Assembly (NCBI GenBank): GCA_018812265.1
Contig: JAHJDG010000149.1
Coordinates: forward strand, 1-36,740
DNA from: a bacterium
Lineage (GTDB): Bacteria > Electryoneota > RPQS01
Direction: 5' to 3'
DNA length: 36,740 nt
The notes under the pieces are model-generated. The model had not been told where the DNA came from. It saw nothing but the letters and a program-made list of their open reading frames with translations, and searched no databases. Below are positions 8,203 through 15,447 of the stretch, in pieces (the stretch's first letter is position 1; every line of letters begins with the position of its first letter). A program made the translations under genes and the position numbers.

Positions 8203-8223
8203 CCTCCCTTTAGCAAAGGGGGG
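8203..8223. repeat. C-rich hairpin repeat, copy 2
   Basis: Arms CCTCCCTT and AAGGGGGG (one wobble pair) flank TAGCA. It is followed by a G-rich tail like that of copy 1 at 3991-4011. Again a GGTGACTC palindrome follows, here 44 bases later, so copies 1 and 2 look like one composite element of about 85-95 bp. Confidence 0.6.
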
Positions 8224-8266
8224 GATGAAGGGGGATCGCAAGAAGACCTGAAAAACCACTCCCGGT

Positions 8267-8286
8267 GGTGACTCTCCAGAGTCACC
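8267..8286. repeat. 20-bp palindrome, GGTGACTC type, copy 2
   Basis: GGTGACTC-TCCA-GAGTCACC, identical to the copy at 4065-4084 and in the same orientation, with CCCGGTG upstream. It ends 32 bases before the symporter start codon at 8319, almost the same distance as copy 1 from its gene. Confidence 0.8.
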
Positions 8287-8318
8287 CCACCATACTCGAT
8301 CCCAACCCCTGCTGTCCC

Positions 8319-9536
8319 ATGTTCAAGAAATTCACTCTCACGCACTGGATATTTCTGGGGATCGCGCTCGGCATTCTCGGCGGCTGGCTGATCGGCGAGC
8401 CGATTCAACCCATTGCCCAGCCGGTGGGGGACATCTTTCTGCGGCTGCTCAAGATGATCATCGTTCCGCTGATCGTGTCCTCGATCATGGCCGGAGTGCT
8501 CGGTATCGGCGATACCCGCAACCTCGGACGGCTGGGCGGCAAGACGATCCTCTACTATCTCTTTACCAGCACGATTGCGATTCTGACCGGACTGGTGCTC
8601 ATCAACATCGTGCGGCCGGGCGTAGGTGCGGACATCGAGTTGCAGGCCACGCCCGAACTGGGAGTGACCGATTCGAGCACGGTGTGGGGACTCATTCTGC
8701 GTCTGGTTCCCGAGAATCCCATCCGCGCAATGGCCGAAGGCGACATGCTGGCGGTGATCTTCTTCACGCTACTGTTCGGGGTGTTCGTGACGCAGCTTCC
8801 CGAGCGCGGCCGCATGTACTTCAAGGACCTCTTCGACAACATCTTTGAAGTGATGATGAAGATGACGCGGTTCGTGATCTGGTTCGCGCCGCTGGGAGTC
8901 TTTGGCCTCATCGCGAACATCGTCGCCACCACCGGTTTTTCCGCGTTCGGTTCGCTGCTCAGGTTTTTCGTCACCGTGCTCTTCGCGTTGCTGTTCCACG
9001 CGCTGGTCACCCTGCCGCTGTTGATACGGATCTTCGGCAAGGTTCGGCACCCCTACCGGCATTTGCGGGCGATGACGGAAGCGCTGCTCACCGCGTTTTC
9101 AACCGCTTCATCGAACGCTACGCTGCCCGTGACAATGCGCTGCGTCGAGGACAACTCGGGGGTGTCGAATCGCATCTCGTCGTTCGTGCTTCCCATCGGT
9201 GCCACGGTGAACATGGACGGCACGGCGCTCTACGAGTGCGTGGTGGCCATGTTCATCGCGCAGGTCTATGGAATCGAACTGACGTTTCTTCAGCAGTGGA
9301 TCGTGGTGTTCGTAGCGCTCTTGACTTCCATCGGCGTAGCCGGAGTTCCAATGGCGTCGCTGGTGGCGATTGCCATTATTCTCAAGGCGGTGGGATTGCC
9401 GCTCGAGGGAATCGGACTGGTGCTGGTCACCGATCGCGTGCTCGACATGGTGCGCACGACGGTGAACATCTGGTCGGATTCGTGCGGCGCGGTCGTCATC
9501 GCTCGTACCGAAGGAGAAGAGACGAAGCTGATATGA
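8319..9536 (+). CDS. dicarboxylate / acidic amino acid:cation symporter (DAACS, GltP/DctA family)
   Basis: A 405-residue polytopic inner-membrane transporter with the family hallmarks in order: Ser-rich re-entrant loop 1 (SSNATLP), NMDGT in TM7, re-entrant loop 2 (GVAGVP) and the TM8 signature with D376, R379 and N383. These are spaced as D394/R397/N401 in the archaeal homologue GltPh. The retained Arg favours a side-chain carboxylate, so glutamate, aspartate or a C4-dicarboxylate is likely; Na+ or H+ coupling cannot be decided. I place the start at ATG 8319 because it gives the usual short basic N-terminus. A longer frame from GTG 8265 would translate the palindromic repeat. No clear Shine-Dalgarno sequence precedes 8319. 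Its ATGA end overlaps the start of the metal-binding protein gene. Confidence 0.9.
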   Translation: MFKKFTLTHWIFLGIALGILGGWLIGEPIQPIAQPVGDIFLRLLKMIIVPLIVSSIMAGVLGIGDTRNLGRLGGKTILYYLFTSTIAILTGLVLINIVRPGVGADIELQATPELGVTDSSTVWGLILRLVPENPIRAMAEGDMLAVIFFTLLFGVFVTQLPERGRMYFKDLFDNIFEVMMKMTRFVIWFAPLGVFGLIANIVATTGFSAFGSLLRFFVTVLFALLFHALVTLPLLIRIFGKVRHPYRHLRAMTEALLTAFSTASSNATLPVTMRCVEDNSGVSNRISSFVLPIGATVNMDGTALYECVVAMFIAQVYGIELTFLQQWIVVFVALLTSIGVAGVPMASLVAIAIILKAVGLPLEGIGLVLVTDRVLDMVRTTVNIWSDSCGAVVIARTEGEETKLI

Positions 9537-10465
9537 AGAGACAATTCGCAAGATGGATTCTCGGTATCTGCTCTGCATCTCTGATTCTCGTTTCACTCTC
9601 AGATGAAGCGCGGGCAGAGCAATCACCGGCTCCAATCCGCGTGGTGACGTCCACCACGATTATCGCCGACGTCATGCGGAACGTCGGCGGAGAATTCACG
9701 GACGTGACTTCGCTGCTTCCGGCGGGAGCCAATCCCCACAGTTTCGAGCCGACACCGGCCGACGTATCGCGATTAATCAATGCATCGGTGGTGTTCCTGA
9801 ACGGACTGGGACTCGAACAGTCCTTTGAGCCGCTGATCGCCGGAGCCGGTAGACAGGTGCGAGTCGTTGATCTGTCCAAGAATCTGCCAGCGCGAACGCT
9901 CGATCACGGGGAGCATGACCATCACGATCACTCCACCGGTCTCGATCCGCACGTATGGCTCGATCCGACTCTCGTCATTGCCTGGATTGAAGAGACCGTG
10001 CGCGTTCTGAGCGAACTTGATCCGCGGCACGCCGACCATTACCGCGCGAATGCGGATTCCTACCAGAAGGAACTGCATGAGCTCGATACATGGATCGGCG
10101 AGAAGGTCGCTCAAATTCCGCCTGCGAATCGAAAAATCGTGAGCGATCACGACATGTTCGGCTATTTCTGCGAGCGCTACGGATTCGAGCGGGTGGGCGC
10201 GATCATTCCCGGTTTCAGCACGCTCTCCGAGCCTTCGGCGCGCGAGTTGGCCTCATTGGAAGATGCGATTCGCAAATTGAAAGTGAAGGCGGTCTTCGTC
10301 GGCAACACGGTCAATCCGACGCTGGCCAGGCGCGTTTCCGAAGACACGCACACAAAGTTGATAACGCTTTACACCGGCTCGCTGACTGATTCCACAGGCA
10401 CTGCGCCCGACTACATCGCCTACATGCGCTACAACGTGACGGCCATCGTCAATGCACTCAAATAG
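9533..10465 (+). CDS. znuA: zinc/manganese-type ABC transporter substrate-binding protein
   Basis: The 310-residue protein has a signal peptide (about 1-28, ending ARA) and the cluster A-I metal-binding fold. The four expected ligands are visible: H69 (NPHSFEP), H140 (DPHVWLDP), H206 (SDHDMFGYF) and D286. A short His/Asp-rich loop (residues 125-133) lies before the second ligand, a feature commonly seen in zinc-specific members. It would capture metal in the periplasm and deliver it to the ABC importer encoded by the next two genes. The true start is the ATG at 9533, overlapping the symporter stop codon by four bases; the frame stays open upstream only because it runs inside the symporter gene. 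Zn2+ is favoured over Mn2+, but specificity is inferred. Confidence 0.88.
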   Translation: MKRQFARWILGICSASLILVSLSDEARAEQSPAPIRVVTSTTIIADVMRNVGGEFTDVTSLLPAGANPHSFEPTPADVSRLINASVVFLNGLGLEQSFEPLIAGAGRQVRVVDLSKNLPARTLDHGEHDHHDHSTGLDPHVWLDPTLVIAWIEETVRVLSELDPRHADHYRANADSYQKELHELDTWIGEKVAQIPPANRKIVSDHDMFGYFCERYGFERVGAIIPGFSTLSEPSARELASLEDAIRKLKVKAVFVGNTVNPTLARRVSEDTHTKLITLYTGSLTDSTGTAPDYIAYMRYNVTAIVNALK

Positions 10466-10531
10466 CGACGCTTCGACCTTTCCTCGTGGGGTCTCTCCAG
10501 CGGCCCCCGTTCGGCAAAGATCGCTTGAAAG

Positions 10532-10551
10532 GGTGACTCTGGAGAGTCACC
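10532..10551. repeat. 20-bp palindrome, GGTGACTC type, copy 3 (inverted)
   Basis: GGTGACTC-TGGA-GAGTCACC, the reverse complement of copies 1 and 2. It lies between znuA and znuC, 52 bases before the znuC start. Downstream, ACTGGG corresponds to the inverted CCCGGYG flank of the other copies. Confidence 0.8.
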
Positions 10552-10568
10552 ACTGGGTGGAAGTCATT

Positions 10569-10585
10569 CTGATATTCTCTGATAT
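10569..10585. promoter_or_regulatory. CTGATAT direct repeat upstream of znuC
   Basis: Two exact CTGATAT heptamers (10569-10575 and 10579-10585) are spaced 10 bp apart, one helical turn, 18 bases before znuC. Part of the first reads TATTCT, a possible -10 element. It could be an operator or an internal promoter for znuCB, or chance. Confidence 0.2.
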
Positions 10586-10603
10586 GAAAACAACAAGGGA
10601 TTC

Positions 10604-11440
10604 ATGACCACGGTATTCCAACGTTTGAGTCGTTCGCTGGGTCTGCGATTCAGTCCGCACGTGCACGGCGCGCCGATCATTCGCGTCCGCGATCTGCGCG
10701 TGGAATATGACGGCAACGTCGCGCTGGAAAGCGTCTCCTTCGAGATCCAGCGCGGCGATCGGGTGGCGGTGGTGGGTCCCAACGGCGCGGGCAAAACCAC
10801 GCTACTCAAGGCGATCTCCGGCGTGATCCGTTCCGCGAGCGGCAGTATCGAGGTGTTCGGCAACGAACCGGAGGGACACATCTGTATCGGCTACGTTCCG
10901 CAGCGGAGTCAGATTGACTGGAATTTTCCGGTGAACGTGGCCGACATGGTGATGATGGGGCGGATCAGCAAGATGGGGTTTCTGCGCAATCCGCGGCCTT
11001 CCGATTGGAATCACGTGCGGCGCGGACTCGAACAGGTGGGACTTTCCGATCTGGCGAAGCGGCGGATCAATCAGCTCTCGGGCGGGCAGCAGCAACGCAT
11101 CTTCATTGCCCGCGCGCTGGCGCAGGAAGCCGAGCTTCTGCTCCTCGACGAACCGTTCAGCGGGCTCGACGCCGCCGCGCAGCAGAGCATCTTCGAGATT
11201 CTTGAACAACTCGGCGAGCAGGGTGTGACGATTCTGGTTTCTTTGCACGATCTGAATCTTGCTTCGCGGAGATTCGGCAAGGTGATGCTTCTACATCATC
11301 GTATGCTCGGTTTCGGCGCGGCGGCGGAGGTGCTGACCTCGAAGAATCTCATGGCGGCTTACGGCGGACACTTGCATATGGTGGAAACGGAAAGCGGGAC
11401 ATTGGCGGTGAGCGACACGCACTGCGAAGGCTGCGAGTAG
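10604..11440 (+). CDS. znuC: zinc/manganese-type ABC transporter ATP-binding protein
   Basis: A 278-residue ABC ATPase with Walker A GPNGAGKT (58-65), Q-loop region VPQR (98-101), signature LSGGQQQR (158-165), Walker B LLLLDEP (178-184) and H-loop SLHD. The stretch DWNFPVNVADMVMMGR is typical of the metal-importing (MntB/ZnuC/TroB) subgroup. It powers import through the permease encoded four bases downstream. AAGGGA lies close before the ATG at 10604. The 138-base gap after znuA, containing a palindrome and a heptamer repeat, could allow separate expression from the binding protein. The N-terminal extension of about 25 residues before the ABC fold is slightly long for the family. Confidence 0.9.
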   Translation: MTTVFQRLSRSLGLRFSPHVHGAPIIRVRDLRVEYDGNVALESVSFEIQRGDRVAVVGPNGAGKTTLLKAISGVIRSASGSIEVFGNEPEGHICIGYVPQRSQIDWNFPVNVADMVMMGRISKMGFLRNPRPSDWNHVRRGLEQVGLSDLAKRRINQLSGGQQQRIFIARALAQEAELLLLDEPFSGLDAAAQQSIFEILEQLGEQGVTILVSLHDLNLASRRFGKVMLLHHRMLGFGAAAEVLTSKNLMAAYGGHLHMVETESGTLAVSDTHCEGCE

Positions 11441-11444
11441 CGCG

Positions 11445-12275
11445 ATGCTCGATCTACTCTTAGAACCATTGCGCTATCCGTTCATGGTGCGCGGCCTCAT
11501 GGCGGCGGCGATGGTGGGAGTGGTGTGCGCGGTAGTGGGAACGTACGTCGTCTTGCGCGGGCTCGCGTTCTACGGAGACGCGCTGGCGCATACGATTTTG
11601 CCGGGCGTGGCGGTAGGCTATCTGATCGGCGGCGGCGAGCGCAAGCCGCTCTTCTGGTGGGCGATGCTGGCGGCACTCGTGAGCGCGCTGGGAATCGGTC
11701 TCATCGCGCGCACGGCCCGGCTCAAGGAAGACACGGCGGTGGGGATCGTGTTCGCGGGGATGTTTGCGGTGGGAATCGCGGTGATCTCGACGGTGCGGAA
11801 CTACGCGGTGGATCTCACGCACTTCCTGTTCGGCGATATTCTCGGCGTGGCGGCGGGAGATTTATGGCTGATCGGCGGTTTCAGTGCGGTGATCGTGCTG
11901 ACGGTGCTCGCGCTCTACAAAGAGTTCATGGTCGTTTCGTTCGATCCGGTACTGGCAACCACGCTCCGTCTGCCCGCCAAATTGCTCGACTTTCTGCTCT
12001 TGGTTCTCATTGCGATGGCGATAGTGGTCTCGCTGCAGACGGTGGGGATTGCGTTGATGGTGGCGATGCTGGTGACTCCGGCGGCGACGGCCTATCTCCT
12101 CGTACAACGACTGCCCTCAATGATGGCACTGTCGGCATTGATTGCGGTACTGTCAGGCGTGATCGGACTCTACGTATCGTACTTCGTGGGGATCGCATCG
12201 GGAGCGGCGATTGTGCTGGTGGCGACGGCTTTTTTCGGGATGGCGTGGCTGGCGCGGATCGTTGTACGAAGATAG
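11445..12275 (+). CDS. znuB: zinc/manganese-type ABC transporter permease
   Basis: The 276-residue protein has about eight hydrophobic segments and the ABC-3 family pattern: N-terminal RYPFMVRGLMAA, then GTYVVLRGLAFYGDALAHTILPGVAVGY (the coupling-helix region) near residues 32-60. A conserved LVTPAATAYLLVQRL occurs near residues 210-224. It forms the membrane channel for the metal delivered by the znuA product and is energised by the znuC product. It starts four bases after znuC. A short terminator-like hairpin follows at 12318-12338. No Zur or MntR regulator gene is encoded in the window. Confidence 0.9.
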   Translation: MLDLLLEPLRYPFMVRGLMAAAMVGVVCAVVGTYVVLRGLAFYGDALAHTILPGVAVGYLIGGGERKPLFWWAMLAALVSALGIGLIARTARLKEDTAVGIVFAGMFAVGIAVISTVRNYAVDLTHFLFGDILGVAAGDLWLIGGFSAVIVLTVLALYKEFMVVSFDPVLATTLRLPAKLLDFLLLVLIAMAIVVSLQTVGIALMVAMLVTPAATAYLLVQRLPSMMALSALIAVLSGVIGLYVSYFVGIASGAAIVLVATAFFGMAWLARIVVRR

Positions 12276-12317
12276 ATTCCGGCGGAGACATTGTTCCTGC
12301 TCGGCGGTGAAAGGTAT

Positions 12318-12338
12318 CACCCTTTGGGGTGGTTTTTT
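12318..12338 (+). terminator. possible terminator after znuB
   Basis: A short stem CACCC/GGGTG (12318-12331) with a four-base loop is followed by GTTTTTT. An alternative pairing GGTGA/TCACC (12306-12321) overlaps it. Confidence 0.45.
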
Positions 12339-12417
12339 CTTGTGTTACAGGCAGTTAGTTCGGAATCAGGGTCGAAATGTTTTTTGACCAAACGAACTTC
12401 GTAACCAGATGAAAAAG

Positions 12418-12449
12418 CTGAAATACTGAAAGGCTGAAAGGCTGAAAAA
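12418..12449. repeat. 8-bp tandem repeat (CTGAAAGG)x4
   Basis: Four head-to-tail units: CTGAAATA, CTGAAAGG, CTGAAAGG and CTGAAAAA. Such short arrays can expand by slippage. It sits in non-coding DNA at the left flank of the AT-rich island. Confidence 0.7.
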
Positions 12450-12818
12450 CAGGAGGATATTGGCAGAAAACCGCCGTTTTTCGATGTCGCTTGGTGAATT
12501 CATGGGAAGAAAGGAAGGGCGGGCGAGAAGCCGAGGGTGATGCTGATAATTTAGTCGCTGACAGAGGGAAAGTCAAGGAAAACTGAAAATTTGTTCAAGC
12601 GACGGTAACGGCTGGGATTGGGCGGAATTGGCATTGGAGATAGCGGGTGGTGGTGGTATGTGAGGAGGTCTGTAGTAATAGAATTCGCTTAGGCTTTAGA
12701 TTCAGATATTCCCAAGGGCAGATTATGCTGAGGTTATATCAATCATCGGAACACAGGAGATTATTTTTTTTAGAATTAGGATCATGGATGATATGTTCAG
12801 AGATATAGTTAGTTTTTG

Positions 12819-12847
12819 TTGACAATCATCTGAAATTTGTGTATAGT
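12819..12847 (+). promoter_or_regulatory. near-consensus sigma-70-type promoter
   Basis: TTGACA (12819-12824), a 17-bp spacer and TATAGT (12842-12847): a perfect -35 and a five-of-six -10. The predicted start is near 12854, 221 bases before the HD gene and 172 bases before the end of the U-tract at 13026. It is the best promoter match I found in the window. Confidence 0.7.
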
Positions 12848-12853
12848 GAAAAC

Positions 12854-13026
12854 CTCATCTCTTAGGGAAACCTTCCTGCATTGAAGACTGGCAGTTTGTT
12901 CTTGCTGATGTTCCAAGACACTCTGCATTATACGCGTCTTCTTCCATGAAACCTACTGGTTGGATAGTTGTCCTAGCCCTACCGGAATTGTAGCCTGCTA
13001 CAATCTTATGGTCGGGCTTTCTTTTT
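12854..13026 (+). ncRNA. candidate structured leader or small RNA
   Basis: The segment between the strong promoter and the terminator at 12975-13026 contains several nested pairings. A small hairpin lies at 12864-12877. A rod at 12883-12941 is built from GAAGAC/GTCTTC, GCAG/CTGC and TCTTG/CAAGA around a nine-base loop. Another small hairpin (AACC-TACT-GGTT) is at 12950-12961. No open frame with a start and ribosome binding site is apparent inside. It could be a free RNA of about 170 nt or an attenuating leader for the HD gene. I compared it by eye with 6S RNA and common riboswitches and could not match it. Confidence 0.4.
12975..13026 (+). terminator. two-tier intrinsic terminator or attenuator before the HD gene
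   Basis: An inner perfect 8-bp hairpin ATTGTAGC-CT-GCTACAAT (12986-13003) is enclosed by AGCCCTACC/GGTCGGGCT (12975-12983 with 13010-13018, one mismatch). TTTCTTTTT follows (13018-13026). The structure lies inside the transcript that would reach the HD gene 49 bases later, so read-through must be partial or controlled unless a second promoter exists. Confidence 0.75.
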
Positions 13027-13074
13027 GCACTTGGAAATCACCAATACGGTTGCACTATAGGGAAGTAATAGGTA

Positions 13075-14688
13075 ATGCGTGGGCATCGTGTATTTGATCC
13101 GATTTACGGGTACGTGCATCTGACCGATTCTGAATTTCGTCTAATTCGGTCTCCTCTGTTTCAGCGGCTTAACCTAATCCGTCAGCTCGGATTTGTGAAT
13201 GTCATGTTTCCGAGTGCAACACACACACGACTAAGCCACTCGCTCGGCGTGCTCCATATGGCTCAGCGAATGATCGATTCGGTTAACAAGAACGAACACA
13301 AGGCGGAGCAAGGAGACATCATCACGCCGAAGGATGCTGCAATTATACGATTTGCAGCTCTGCTTCACGATATTGGACACTTACCATTCTCACACGTTGG
13401 TGAACAAGCCTACTCTGCAGTGTTGGACGACTCATTATCTCGCAACGTTGATGTCGGGGATAAAGTTGGATTCAAAACAACAGATGCAATCCGCCTAACA
13501 TCGGGGAATCTCCACGAGCAGCTGTCTGCACGAATAATCCGAGAAGACAAGGAGATTGGAGAAGCATTCAAAGAGTATAATTCTTCCGCACCCCCGCGGG
13601 AACGCATCGACAAAGATGAAGTTGCGGCGCTCATAGAAGACACCTCGACAGATCAGAAGTCCTTTCTCAAATCATTTATTCATTCTGCAATTGATGCTGA
13701 CAGACTGGATTTCCTTAGTCGAGACTCGTATTTCGTGGGAAGTAATTATGGCCGCGTTGAGACCGAGACAATCATCAGGAAACTGCGGTTTGTCCAAGTC
13801 AAGGAAGGAAGAACACCTGCGGAGGAGTGGTGGGAATTATGTCTGGATTCGGATGCTGGGCTTGTAGCAGATCATTTTCTCCTTTCTCGGTTCTACTGGT
13901 ATGCAATGTTGCTTGGCCAGCCACGCATCCTTTATCTCGATCTATTAACGAAGAACGTGATGAAGTATCTCATCAATACGAATAGAATCTGCTGCATAGA
14001 TCAACTTGACAAATTGACAATAGCCATAAGAGAAAAGAGGCATATGCATGAGTTCATGGAATTGCAGGATTCTGGTGTTATTATGGCGATGCGTAGATGT
14101 CATAATGAATGGGACGGCAATGACTCAATATCGGAGTTAGAAAAGGAACTGGATACAGCGATCAAGGTCCTGATGGGCGGGAACCTTGCGCATATGTTTT
14201 TGCGAAAACAAGGCCTCATGGAACACAAGGAATACCAAGACACATTTGATTCCTCTCGTCTTCACGAAGCTGAGAAATGCGCGACCGAGGAATTGCGCAA
14301 ACAAGAGAAGATCGACAAATCGCGAGCCTTTGTAAAATTTGTTCACAAGGCAAGAAACCTGCACGTATGGGCACCTGATTGCAGGGGGGCTGAATTCGAA
14401 GAGGATTGGCGTGACCATGTACTAATAAAATGCGATCGTGACGGCCATCCAAAGTGTGTGCCAATCCAGCTAGCTAACACAAATGTTCTACACAGAATCG
14501 GTCTTTCTCGTATACAGGATGGGAACAAACCAAAGGAAAAATCTTCGCTTGTGAGCGTCAGCTTCGCAACATTCATCCTATGGCCATCAACGATCAAGGA
14601 GGATCAATACTCGGGAATAGAAGAAATTTTGAACAAGTACTTTGGCGAATTAACACAACCTTTTCATGAGGAGCTCGTCAATGGATAG
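13075..14688 (+). CDS. HD-domain phosphohydrolase, SAMHD1/YwfO-like (predicted dNTPase)
   Basis: A 537-residue protein whose N-terminus follows the COG1078 pattern: DPIYGYVHLTDSE, then SPLFQRLNLIRQLG and THTRLSHSLGV. Metal-ligand candidates are H55, H98-D99 (in ALLHDIGHLPFSH) and D207 (in IDADRLDFLSRD); H102 matches the catalytic His region. Characterised relatives (SAMHD1, enterococcal EF1143, B. subtilis YwfO) hydrolyse dNTPs, so that reaction is predicted here. The C-terminal 200 residues are less conserved and may be regulatory. AGGG at 13059-13062 precedes the ATG. The gene is clearly AT-richer than its neighbours and overlaps the next gene by eight bases. A role in phage defence by dNTP depletion is possible but inferred only from the enzyme class and gene setting. 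Confidence 0.85.
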   Translation: MRGHRVFDPIYGYVHLTDSEFRLIRSPLFQRLNLIRQLGFVNVMFPSATHTRLSHSLGVLHMAQRMIDSVNKNEHKAEQGDIITPKDAAIIRFAALLHDIGHLPFSHVGEQAYSAVLDDSLSRNVDVGDKVGFKTTDAIRLTSGNLHEQLSARIIREDKEIGEAFKEYNSSAPPRERIDKDEVAALIEDTSTDQKSFLKSFIHSAIDADRLDFLSRDSYFVGSNYGRVETETIIRKLRFVQVKEGRTPAEEWWELCLDSDAGLVADHFLLSRFYWYAMLLGQPRILYLDLLTKNVMKYLINTNRICCIDQLDKLTIAIREKRHMHEFMELQDSGVIMAMRRCHNEWDGNDSISELEKELDTAIKVLMGGNLAHMFLRKQGLMEHKEYQDTFDSSRLHEAEKCATEELRKQEKIDKSRAFVKFVHKARNLHVWAPDCRGAEFEEDWRDHVLIKCDRDGHPKCVPIQLANTNVLHRIGLSRIQDGNKPKEKSSLVSVSFATFILWPSTIKEDQYSGIEEILNKYFGELTQPFHEELVNG

Positions 14689-15211
14689 CAAGGGACTTCT
14701 TCTGCGGCTGACACTCGATGCGTTACGCGACGCTGGCGTCTTCACGAATATTGATAATTTCGAAGGCCGCAAGAACGTTCAGAAATCACTTTACCTGCTA
14801 CAAGAGAATCGGCTCCCTTATGGGTACTTCTTTGGCTGGTACCTACGAGGCCCATACTCCAGTGGCCTGGCGAATGACTACTTCAAGGTGGCGGAGGACC
14901 AAAGCGATAGATACACGAAGCTCGCAAAGGATAAGACCCTATCTGAAAGCATTAGAGACAAAATAAAGCAACTGGTATCCCTCTTAAAAAGTGATAATTG
15001 GCAACTTAAAGATCAGTTAGAAGCTGCAGCATCTGCCCGGTTTATAATGGTGTCTGAATCACGCGATGCGCAGTCTTCGGTAGCAGAACTCAGAAAGCGC
15101 AAGCCTGGGTTACCGTTTGATGAGGGGAAGGTATTGGCATGCCTCAATTCATTAGAGCCCGTCAGTGATGCGAGGGGGAATGGGCATTCGGGACAGCAGG
15201 ACACTCCCTAA
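14681..15211 (+). CDS. YwgA-like protein (possible Panacea/DUF4065 relative)
   Basis: The 176-residue protein begins MDSKGLLLRLTLDAL and contains KNVQKSLYLLQE followed by GWYLRGPYSSGLANDYF (about residues 34-70). This K-Q-K-x-L-Y-L-L-Q ... W-Y-x-x-G-P-Y-S pattern is typical of YwgA-type proteins and resembles the Panacea domain found in some antitoxins. No catalytic residues can be assigned. The correct start is ATG 14681, with AGGAG at 14669-14673 inside the end of the HD gene. The 8-base overlap implies translational coupling and a shared function. As I recall, ywgA and the HD gene ywfO are also neighbours in Bacillus subtilis, which would support a conserved pair. A symmetrical terminator follows at 15262-15296. 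Confidence 0.7.
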   Translation: MDSKGLLLRLTLDALRDAGVFTNIDNFEGRKNVQKSLYLLQENRLPYGYFFGWYLRGPYSSGLANDYFKVAEDQSDRYTKLAKDKTLSESIRDKIKQLVSLLKSDNWQLKDQLEAAASARFIMVSESRDAQSSVAELRKRKPGLPFDEGKVLACLNSLEPVSDARGNGHSGQQDTP

Positions 15212-15261
15212 TCTCATCATCGAACGTAGCAAATCTAACCTAAGACCGACAGCGGATTAGC

Positions 15262-15296
15262 AAGAAACCCACATGTTTCGGCATGTGGGTTTCTTT
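15262..15296. terminator. bidirectional terminator after the HD/YwgA pair
   Basis: A perfect 14-bp stem AAGAAACCCACATG/CATGTGGGTTTCTT (15262-15275 with 15282-15295) encloses a six-base loop. A and T ends give a U-tract on both strands, so it could serve the YwgA-like gene and the convergent CPBP gene. Confidence 0.85.
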
Positions 15297-15416
15297 ATCT
15301 CTGGGGCATTTAGTCTTTCATCTCTATTATCAAGCGAGTTCGCCGATATAAGGGTTTTCCGCGGTCACTTTAAGCAGGTGAAGGGATACCTCGCGCGGCT
15401 ACTTTTTCTTTTATAA

Positions 15417-15436
15417 GGGCACGGCATGCCGTGCCC
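15417..15436. repeat. 20-bp palindrome, GGGCACGG type
   Basis: GGGCACGG-CATG-CCGTGCCC, a perfect palindrome followed by CTAC. It lies 12 bases beyond the 3' end of the CPBP protease gene. It shares the 8-4-8 layout of the other palindromes here but not their sequence. Confidence 0.75.
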
Positions 15437-15447
15437 CTACCGTTGAT

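Larger units (their letters stand above)
12276..13074. other. AT-richer non-coding region before the HD/YwgA island
   Basis: About 800 bases without a convincing gene. It contains in order a weak terminator (12318-12338), an 8-bp tandem repeat (12418-12449), roughly 350 bases in which I see nothing recognisable, a near-consensus promoter (12819-12847) and a structured transcribed segment ending in a strong terminator (12854-13026). A minus-strand frame at 12355-12576 exists but translates the tandem repeat and has no ribosome binding site. Base composition becomes visibly more AT-rich than the flanking genes at about 12340. Confidence 0.6.

Noticed and set aside
12355-12576. 73-residue minus-strand frame before the HD island
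   Set aside because: It translates the CTGAAAGG tandem repeat and has no ribosome binding site or known product.
12854-13026. Retron or 6S RNA interpretation of the leader RNA
   Set aside because: No reverse transcriptase follows, and I could not build the long 6S-type closing stem by eye; kept only as an unclassified candidate.
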